A stretch of DNA of 5,424 bases, taken from Candidatus Zixiibacteriota bacterium (GTDB lineage: Bacteria > Zixibacteria > MSB-5A5 > GN15 > FEB-12). The notes below the pieces were generated by a model. That model did not search any database. It was not told the origin of the DNA and saw only the letters and a program-made list of their open reading frames with translations. Location of the stretch: the NCBI GenBank assembly GCA_030619345.1, contig JAUXBO010000188.1:1-5424 (forward strand). Reading direction: 5' to 3'. Every line of letters begins with the position of its first letter. Within the stretch, counting starts at the first letter, position 1. Below are positions 1-5,424 of the stretch, one piece after another. Both the position numbers and the translations under genes were made by a program.

Positions 1-1798
1 ATAATCTCCATGCGGACTCTCTCTTTGTCATCTTCCGGTGTCGGGCGAGCAGATCCTCACTGAAGGAAGTATGATCTACTTCCTTGATAATAAGCATCTC
101 AAACAGATAAATACTTATCAGGTTCCATAATAACATGGCGTGCGACATGTCCGTCTTCTGGAGTCGCTTGAGCAGTTGCGGGTCGTATTTTTCTGAGGCC
201 ATGTCGACCAGTGGCTGAAATAATTTTTTTGGCAAAGCCCAGAAATCGGTCGGGAAGCCGAAGCTCCGTTTGGGCCGAGTAATGAACTCCTCTTTGAAAC
301 CATTGGCACGCAGCATTTCGCGGACCAGATATTTGGGCTGGATCAACTTTTGACTCCACGGAACAGCGTAGACGTGATCAATCAGGTTCTCGGCAGCAAA
401 GGGGTAAACGATCTTGATGGCGCACGCCTCGGCCAATTTGCTCCAGACCGACATCGTAACCGCGCCTTCGCATAGCAAAGAGATGATTGATATCTGGTTG
501 AGAAGCGGTTGCTCACCGAACGGCTGCATCAATTGTTGATGCGAGGCAACGACGCTGTGGAGATCATAACCGAATAAATCCTTCACCAACGACAGTTGCG
601 TGTACTGGCCGAGGTTATAAAGAAAATGCCGATCATGGTTGAGTTGCGTACCAAAATAATGTGAAAAGAACGAGAGCCTATAGTCGTCCGGTTTCATGCG
701 GGCCGACATTCTCACCAACGAACGCAGGGGTGGAATGTTGAGAACCGAGTTTATTTTATTAAACTTATGGCATCGCTGGTGAGCGTCGTTGCCAAAAAGT
801 CCATCGGCTGCCTCGCCGCACAGGAACAAGTCGTTCCCGCGAGTGTGCGCATCTTTGAAAAGTAGATAGAGCATTACCGATTGCAAATGATGCAGCGGCA
901 TCTCGGCGTGATAAACGGCCTCCACCAGTCCGTGCAGATAGAGTTCTTCGTTTCCTTCAAATAATCGATGTCCCACGCCAATGTGATCCGCAACCGTGGT
1001 GGCGTACTCAGCTTCACGATCATCTTTGTTGGCGAAAGAAAACCCGGACGAAACAGAATCGGGTCGATCCCCGTTTTTTACGGCCAGAACTCCCAGTAAA
1101 GAAGAATCAAGGCCGCCGCTAAGCAGCATCCCCGGTTGCTTTGATGGTGAAAGCGAGTCAGCGATATTTGTAGTCAACAGTTGTTCCGCTTTCTGCCAGG
1201 CGGATTCTATGTCAGACGCACCTGCTTCATTGGGTAACCGGAAATCATAAGAGCGTTGCGAGATGGGATGAAATGAAGTCAGGTCAAGTTCCAGAGACTC
1301 ACCGCCCGACAATGCACGTACGTTTTTCACGAGACTATTGGGGGCCGATACAAAACGATAGACCATCAGTTCCGGCAAAGCATTGTCGTTGAGTTGAAGG
1401 TTGACGCCATGACGTCGCATGACTCTCAACGATGATGACAGAACCAAATGGTCCCGGTTCTGGAACAGGTAATAGGGGCGCGAGGAAGTTACTGAATTGT
1501 ATAATGACAGTCTCTTGGTAATTTTGTTGAAGATTGCAGCGGTATATACTCCGTAGCCAAGATGATGGTTCCCCGAAGATGCTGACAACCGGTTACAAAG
1601 GGCATCGACGGCATAGTTGTCAAGCGGGGAGAGCGACTCACCGGCAACGATAGTGTCGCCCCGTTCAAAGATGAAACCATACGGCTGCTCGATTTCAAGG
1701 GTTACGATTTTTTCGCCCATCTCGAACCGGGCAGTTCGTTCCTGGAAATCGCTTACCGATTCACTTGCGTCGCTATGCTGAATTGAAATCAGGAGCAT
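1..1798 (-). CDS. Asparagine-synthetase-like amidotransferase with degenerate glutaminase domain (3' end beyond window)
   Basis: The frame is open from ATG at 1798 to the left edge (599 codons, no stop), so the C-terminus is missing. Residues about 75-175 resemble the later part of an AsnB-type class II glutaminase domain (GYGVYTAAIF, RPYYLFQNRDHLVLSSSL, then YRFVSAPNSLVKNVRALSGG). The synthetase domain follows, with the PP-loop SGGLDSS at 227-233, LCGEAADGLFG at 326-336, VYPF at 464-467 and RPKRSFGFP at 508-516. In this family the domain adenylates a carboxylate, which an amine then attacks. The protein begins MLLISIQ and lacks the Cys2 nucleophile that releases ammonia from glutamine. No start codon lies between the ATG and an in-frame TAG at 1826-1828, so this is not a misplaced start. 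It begins 2 bp after the CapK-like gene ends; the only Shine-Dalgarno-like AAAGG (1816-1812) is 13 nt away, suggesting reinitiation. The family call is firm. The substrate is unknown: amidation of a sugar acid or amide bonding of another acyl group is inferred from context. Confidence 0.9.
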   Translation of the reverse strand, partial: MLLISIQHSDASESVSDFQERTARFEMGEKIVTLEIEQPYGFIFERGDTIVAGESLSPLDNYAVDALCNRLSASSGNHHLGYGVYTAAIFNKITKRLSLYNSVTSSRPYYLFQNRDHLVLSSSLRVMRRHGVNLQLNDNALPELMVYRFVSAPNSLVKNVRALSGGESLELDLTSFHPISQRSYDFRLPNEAGASDIESAWQKAEQLLTTNIADSLSPSKQPGMLLSGGLDSSLLGVLAVKNGDRPDSVSSGFSFANKDDREAEYATTVADHIGVGHRLFEGNEELYLHGLVEAVYHAEMPLHHLQSVMLYLLFKDAHTRGNDLFLCGEAADGLFGNDAHQRCHKFNKINSVLNIPPLRSLVRMSARMKPDDYRLSFFSHYFGTQLNHDRHFLYNLGQYTQLSLVKDLFGYDLHSVVASHQQLMQPFGEQPLLNQISIISLLCEGAVTMSVWSKLAEACAIKIVYPFAAENLIDHVYAVPWSQKLIQPKYLVREMLRANGFKEEFITRPKRSFGFPTDFWALPKKLFQPLVDMASEKYDPQLLKRLQKTDMSHAMLLWNLISIYLFEMLIIKEVDHTSFSEDLLARHRKMTKRESAWRL

Positions 1799-1800
1799 GG

Positions 1801-3156
1801 CTAACTTTGAGCCTTTCTTTGGCCGCTATAGTTATTAATCGTAAACCGGAATTTTCCAGATTTGAGTGGCTCGATCCGCTCCACAAACTTCACTTCAATG
1901 CGAACTCCCTGACCGACTTTTTCAACTATCTGTTTGACTATCGGTTCGGTATCAAACTGCTCGGACCTTGCTACAATCTTGATGACCAGGAGATCAGCAT
2001 CCTCCTGAACGACCTGAAACTGTTTGACGAGCGGTTGGCTGTAAAAAAGATGCGTAAAGTATTCGCCATGAATATGGACGCCGTTAAAATTGATAATGTC
2101 AGAGGACCTTCCGGCCAGATTAGCCAACAGGGGATAGGAGATGCCACACGAACAGGGCTCACTTTGCAACGTCCCCATATCGCCAGTCAGGTAGCGAATA
2201 AACGGGAAACTGAGGTTGGTCAGGTCAGTCACCGCAAGGTTTCCTTGTACGCCCGCCGGCAGAGGTTGCCCTCTGTCATCGACAATTTCGATAATCCGGC
2301 CGGAGGCCATGACGTGCATCCCCTCGTGAGCGGAACACTCAGCGGCCAAATTGTTTACTTCCCGCGAGCCATAAAAATTGTAGACTTTGGTGCCAAAGGC
2401 CTGCTCTATCACGGCGCGTTGACTGTCGTACAACATTTCTGCCGAAGATCTAACAGCAATTGGTCGAATGCCGGTGAGTTTTAGTTGGTTGATCCGCTCG
2501 GCGGCCAGTGCCAACGATGAAGCATAGCCATAGATATAGGTTGGATTAAAGCGTTCCAGGCGATGCAGGAATGAATCGAGCGACTGCTCGTCGACATTGA
2601 ATGAATTCAGAGCCATAATCCGATCTACTTTGGCATCGAATTTTTCGCGCAGGGAGGACTCTTTGAAGTCTCTATCAGCGCCCCAAAAAACTCCCGTTCG
2701 ATCACCATAACTGATTCCGATCCATGACATGAACAGCAAGTGCAGTCCGCTGGCGAACATCTGATAATCTCGGTCATGATAAAAATTTACCGGTTTGCCA
2801 GTGGAGCCGCCCGATGAATCAGCGTAAACAGTATTGTCAATTGGGCAAAGAATATTCTTATAGTTCTGCTGGAGGTCATCGCGAGTCAGGAGCGGAAGTT
2901 GTGATAATTGCTCCAGTGATTCAATCTTTTCGATAAACTGTCGCTGGTCAGATAATCGCTGGCTATAATACTTGGATTTATCGATAGCACGAAAGGCGAG
3001 TTTTTGGAAACGCTTGATACGGATCTGCTCCAGTTTTTCAGGACTCAGAAATTGCTCTTTAGCCAAGGTTTTGTAGATACTAAACTGCCGATCCCCTCGC
3101 ACAGCAGCCTTTAGCTGGCACAGAGAGGTATAAATTGAAGAATATAATCCGCTCAT
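1801..3156 (-). CDS. PaaK/CapK-family adenylate-forming enzyme (phenylacetate-CoA ligase-like)
   Basis: A complete 451-residue protein of normal length for CapK/PaaK-like ligases, which activate a carboxylate as acyl-AMP and often pass it to CoA or another acceptor. It is soluble, with no signal peptide or membrane segment. Motifs in order are the ATP-binding loop SSGGSTGKP (114-122), YGSREVNNLAAEC (262-274), RYLTGDMG (321-328), GRSSDIINFNGVHIHGEYF (349-367) at the hinge to the small domain, and LKSGKFRF (431-438), whose K435 fits the catalytic lysine of this superfamily. The hinge form with HGEYF is closer to CapK-like proteins of polysaccharide clusters than to true phenylacetate-CoA ligases. 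C274, H281 and the C335/C337 pair could form a metal site. The start ATG overlaps the TGA of the upstream membrane-protein gene (ATGA, 3153-3156), which points to translational coupling. Context suggests activating an acyl group to decorate a surface glycan. The substrate cannot be read from the sequence. Confidence 0.92.
   Translation of the reverse strand: MSGLYSSIYTSLCQLKAAVRGDRQFSIYKTLAKEQFLSPEKLEQIRIKRFQKLAFRAIDKSKYYSQRLSDQRQFIEKIESLEQLSQLPLLTRDDLQQNYKNILCPIDNTVYADSSGGSTGKPVNFYHDRDYQMFASGLHLLFMSWIGISYGDRTGVFWGADRDFKESSLREKFDAKVDRIMALNSFNVDEQSLDSFLHRLERFNPTYIYGYASSLALAAERINQLKLTGIRPIAVRSSAEMLYDSQRAVIEQAFGTKVYNFYGSREVNNLAAECSAHEGMHVMASGRIIEIVDDRGQPLPAGVQGNLAVTDLTNLSFPFIRYLTGDMGTLQSEPCSCGISYPLLANLAGRSSDIINFNGVHIHGEYFTHLFYSQPLVKQFQVVQEDADLLVIKIVARSEQFDTEPIVKQIVEKVGQGVRIEVKFVERIEPLKSGKFRFTINNYSGQRKAQS
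3153..3156 (-). other. ATGA stop/start overlap between polymerase/ligase and CapK-like genes
   Basis: The TGA stop of the membrane-protein gene (3155-3153) and the ATG start of the CapK-like gene (3156-3154) share bases. Upstream of the ATG there is only a weak purine run (GGGA in CCGGGAAATC), so translation of the ligase probably depends on ribosomes finishing the upstream gene, keeping the two products in step. Confidence 0.8.
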
Positions 3157-4595
3157 GATTTCCCGGAGTTTGTTTCGGTTTCAATACTGACTGGCGGTTT
3201 ATTTTCAGCGATCAGTTCGGCTTCGGTCTCTTCCGCTCGTTGTTGATCCAGAACAATATTTACCATTGCGACTGTCATGCCGGCCATCAGATACCAATTG
3301 TATCGGTAGAGGTTGTGCCCGAATCCACCGGCCACAAAGAGCGCGATTAGACTGGCGATAAATGCTTTGCCATACAAATTGGCCCAGCGCAAGTCATCGC
3401 GATCCTGACTCAAAAGGACTATCTGTCTGACTTTTTTGCCAAAATTGAACATGAATCCAAGCCAGACAAACAGTCCCACCAATCCGGTTGTGGCCGCTAT
3501 CTGGATTATCAGGTTGTGTGCCTGCATAAATCTGCCAAAGCCATATTCTGGTGATGCGGCCGCCCATCGGAAGGCACCGGCGCCAATTCCAAGAATCGGT
3601 CGGGCTGCGATCATGTTCACTCCGGCCATCCAGATTTCCCATCTTCCCGAAGAGGTGTCGTTGACATTGTCAACTTCGACCAACGTTTCATATCGCTCCC
3701 GGTATTGATCGGGAAGAACAAACCAGGCGGCAATCAGGCAGGCAACTACCAGCAAGGCCGTAAAGAATTTATGTCGCACATACAGGAATCCACCTATTAA
3801 CGCGCCCATGAAGGCCAACATTCCGCCGCGCGAACCGGTAATCGTTATGAGGTAGGTCATCCCGAGCCCCAATATGACCATCGTTCCCTTGATCAGGTAG
3901 TTGCGGGCGTAAAAGGCTGTGGCCACTACAATAGGAATTGTGATCGCCATCGTGGCCGCTATCGCATTGGGGTCGCCCCCGGCTGAAGTCGTTCCCACCA
4001 GACGGTCCACTCCCATGGTATGTACAAAGGACCCACTCAAATATTGGTTGAAGGCATCAAAGGCGATTTTCCCGATCATGATGATATAAACGACCATGAA
4101 AGCGACAAATTTCTTGTAGGTGTCGACTAACGAGACGATCAGGAAAAAGAAAATAAGCGTTTTCAGGAATTCTTTACATATTTCAATAGTCGCTGACTGT
4201 TCGTATGAAGTAAAAACCGAGATATACATAATGCCCAGGAATGAGGCCAACCAGAGAGTGACCTGATCGCGCGGAAGAGTAACTCGGCCAGTTTTCAATT
4301 TCTGATGGATGATCAAAGAGATTATCACGAGCACACCGAGCAGGAGTTCGATACGCAGCGGAGCCAGCGAGGGATAGATTTCGCCGGGACGATAAAGGAA
4401 AATCACCAGATAAGCCAGCAGCCCGTACATCGGATAGCTGGCAATCAAATAGACGTTCAGAAGCAGGACGATCCCGATAATTATAAAGACGGGATTGACA
4501 TACGGTACCGACAGCCCGACCCCGATGGCCGCAATGACGAGGCCGATCCAGAGCAGGGTTTTACCGGTTATAAACTGACGTGATGATGTCTGCAT
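3153..4595 (-). CDS. O-antigen polymerase/ligase-like membrane protein (Wzy/WaaL superfamily)
   Basis: A multi-pass inner-membrane protein with roughly 12 or more hydrophobic segments. Enzymes of this superfamily either polymerise lipid-linked oligosaccharide repeats in the periplasm (Wzy) or transfer the glycan to an acceptor (WaaL and O-glycosylation ligases). Counted from the ATG at 4595 (480 aa), visible landmarks are GGDPNAIA near 206-213, TGSRGGMLAF near 253-262 with the conserved arginine, a large extramembrane loop from about 294 with SSGRWEIW and PILGIGAGAF, then QAHNLIIQIAATTGLVGL near 358-375 with the conserved histidine. The tail after about 450 is hydrophilic and acidic. I chose ATG 4595 because AAAGGG lies just upstream (4603-4598), though only 2 nt away. 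A TTG at 4643 would add 16 polar residues but has no well-spaced ribosome binding site. It is the first gene of the operon and overlaps the next by 4 bp. The family is clear; polymerase versus ligase is not resolved. Confidence 0.9.
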   Translation of the reverse strand: MQTSSRQFITGKTLLWIGLVIAAIGVGLSVPYVNPVFIIIGIVLLLNVYLIASYPMYGLLAYLVIFLYRPGEIYPSLAPLRIELLLGVLVIISLIIHQKLKTGRVTLPRDQVTLWLASFLGIMYISVFTSYEQSATIEICKEFLKTLIFFFLIVSLVDTYKKFVAFMVVYIIMIGKIAFDAFNQYLSGSFVHTMGVDRLVGTTSAGGDPNAIAATMAITIPIVVATAFYARNYLIKGTMVILGLGMTYLITITGSRGGMLAFMGALIGGFLYVRHKFFTALLVVACLIAAWFVLPDQYRERYETLVEVDNVNDTSSGRWEIWMAGVNMIAARPILGIGAGAFRWAAASPEYGFGRFMQAHNLIIQIAATTGLVGLFVWLGFMFNFGKKVRQIVLLSQDRDDLRWANLYGKAFIASLIALFVAGGFGHNLYRYNWYLMAGMTVAMVNIVLDQQRAEETEAELIAENKPPVSIETETNSGKS

Positions 4596-4705
4596 ATCCC
4601 TTTCGCCTAACTTCAACCAAACAGGCTGCTCGTACACTCTCAATATGTTATACGACAGTTTCCTTTAGTGGCTATTTGCAATCTTAGCAAACTAACTCAA
4701 CTTAT

Positions 4706-4735
4706 ATATTAACAAAAGAGGCCGGTTGGTGTCCA
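4706..4735 (-). promoter_or_regulatory. Candidate sigma-70-type promoter for the polymerase-CapK-AsnB-like operon
   Basis: On the minus strand, TGGACA (4735-4730, five of six matches to TTGACA) is followed after 18 nt by TAATAT (4711-4706, four of six matches to TATAAT) in an AT-rich stretch. It sits directly after the putative terminator and about 110 bp upstream of the ATG at 4595. The match is modest, the host sigma consensus is unknown, and AT-rich DNA produces such hits by chance. Confidence 0.3.
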
Positions 4736-4737
4736 TT

Positions 4738-4761
4738 AAAAATCGGGCTGTTGACATCCCG
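4738..4761 (-). terminator. Probable intrinsic terminator after the flippase gene
   Basis: Read on the minus strand, CGGG (4761-4758) pairs with CCCG (4747-4744). After one A/G mismatch, TG pairs with CA around a TCAA loop, and the hairpin is followed by A and five T residues (4742-4738). It lies about 55 bp past the flippase stop and before the next gene, the right place and orientation to end the upstream transcript. The stem is short, so termination may be partial. Confidence 0.5.
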
Positions 4762-4816
4762 TGAGCGAGATCAAGACCTGTATAGATTATATCGGATGCC
4801 GCGAGTGGAGTCGAAA

Positions 4817-5424
4817 CTATTTCGCAATCATCCCTTTGATTTTGGACTCGATTGTTAATCGATCATCTTTGTCCAGGACAACCAGATACAAGACAACTAA
4901 CATCACCAGCGTCACCACGGCACAGTCGATGGCCCAATTGGCCCAGCTGTCAGGAGTGATTAGTCTATTCATAATGTAGGCTGTCGGCGTGACCACCAGG
5001 GCCGAGGTCACCAGTGATTTTAGCGAGGTCAGGTAGAATTGCCCCACACTATCTTTGATTACGCGATGAAAAACGATTGGATAAGCAAATATGTAAATAG
5101 CTATCTGTGGTATGGCTGTCCCCAGGGCTACGCCAACGATACCGATACTCTTCACCAGAATCACCGAGAGAACGATATTCGAGAGTGCTTCGGCGCCCAA
5201 TATGTAAAAAGCGATCTTGTGTTTGGAGATGCCCAATAGTACCGAGTTGCAGATTGACTGCGGCAGGTAAATAGCGGATGCAATTATCAGAATGTGTATG
5301 ATTGGGATAGAATCATTGAAACTCGAATCGAGCCACAAGAGAATAAACGGTCCCCCAAAAAACAGAACGATGATAGTCAAAAAACCGGATACAAAATAAA
5401 GATACCTGGTTGATTTTCGATACA
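4817..5424 (-). CDS. Wzx-like polysaccharide flippase, C-terminal part (5' end beyond window)
   Basis: The frame is open from the right edge to TAG at 4817-4819, giving 201 visible residues. A TTG at 5380 exists, but the frame continues through it to the edge with hydrophobic sequence, so it is internal. There are about six hydrophobic segments (roughly visible residues 9-31, 39-64, 69-91, 93-118, 134-151 and 163-183) and a short basic cytoplasmic tail ending KIKGMIAK. The stretch LLGISKHKIAFYILGAEALS, then N82 and GIVGVALGTAIPQIAIYIFA, is the pattern expected in the C-terminal half of MATE/MVF-superfamily oligosaccharide exporters, which move undecaprenyl-linked repeat units across the inner membrane. 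Full-length members have 12-14 segments and about 400-500 residues, so roughly half is missing here. A neighbouring Wzy/WaaL-like gene supports the role. The transported glycan cannot be told, and a MurJ-like lipid II flippase is less likely given the neighbours. Confidence 0.85.
   Translation of the reverse strand, partial: YRKSTRYLYFVSGFLTIIVLFFGGPFILLWLDSSFNDSIPIIHILIIASAIYLPQSICNSVLLGISKHKIAFYILGAEALSNIVLSVILVKSIGIVGVALGTAIPQIAIYIFAYPIVFHRVIKDSVGQFYLTSLKSLVTSALVVTPTAYIMNRLITPDSWANWAIDCAVVTLVMLVVLYLVVLDKDDRLTIESKIKGMIAK

Noticed and set aside
99..359. An 86-codon minus-strand open frame, with smaller ones at 118-309 and 1489-1698
   Set aside because: These are in other frames of the continuous AsnB-like reading frame that runs from 1798 to the window edge.
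996..1250. An 84-codon plus-strand open frame
   Set aside because: It is antisense to the PP-loop region of the AsnB-like gene, has low-complexity Ser-rich translation and no family resemblance.
1..1798. Possibility that the AsnB-like gene is a frameshifted pseudogene
   Set aside because: All 599 codons read through without interruption, and motifs from the PP-loop to RPKRSFGFP are in order in one frame. The degenerate N-terminus looks like divergence, not decay.
1765..2484. A 239-codon open frame on the plus strand, antisense to the CapK-like gene
   Set aside because: It lies opposite a well-supported ligase and spans its junction with the next gene. Its translation shows no recognisable motif, and it stays open as a mirror of the real frame's codon bias.
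4305..4583. A 92-codon plus-strand open frame with a highly charged product
   Set aside because: It is antisense to the first membrane segments of the polymerase/ligase. Its hydrophilic Asp/Gln-rich composition is what the complement of hydrophobic codons gives.
4761..4979. A 72-codon plus-strand open frame reaching into the intergenic gap
   Set aside because: Most of it is antisense to the flippase C-terminus, its translation has no recognisable domain, and its first bases are the terminator hairpin region.

Overview
The window is part of a bacterial surface-polysaccharide biosynthesis locus. All four recognisable genes lie on the minus strand, so transcription runs from high to low coordinates. 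Base composition is about half G+C by eye. Flippase and polymerase/ligase-type membrane proteins suggest a Wzx/Wzy-type pathway, most typical of Gram-negative bacteria. Nothing here fixes the phylum. There is no rRNA, tRNA, insertion sequence, CRISPR array or phage gene.

Layout in transcription order. (1) 5424-4817: the C-terminal part of a multi-pass Wzx-like flippase, cut by the right edge. (2) 4816-4596: a gap of about 220 bp with a credible intrinsic terminator (about 4761-4738) followed by a weak candidate promoter (about 4735-4706), so a new transcription unit probably starts here. (3) 4595 (or 4643) to 3153: an O-antigen polymerase/ligase-like membrane protein. (4) 3156-1801: a PaaK/CapK-type adenylate-forming enzyme, overlapping gene 3 by 4 bp (ATGA). 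(5) 1798-1: an asparagine-synthetase-like enzyme starting 2 bp after gene 4 stops and still open at the left edge after 599 codons. Genes 3-5 are packed as one operon and are probably translationally coupled.

Working model (inference): the flippase exports lipid-linked repeat units and the membrane enzyme polymerises them or transfers the glycan. The two soluble ATP-using enzymes would activate carboxylates to build an acyl or amide decoration on the sugar. The most unusual gene is the asparagine-synthetase homologue. It keeps the ATP-binding SGGLDSS loop and the RPKRSFGFP lysine motif, but has no N-terminal catalytic cysteine and has changes around the usual E-x-R-x-PFLD motif. An in-frame stop just upstream rules out a longer N-terminus. 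It is therefore unlikely to be an ordinary glutamine-dependent asparagine synthetase, and its pairing with the CapK-like ligase is the best candidate here for undescribed chemistry.
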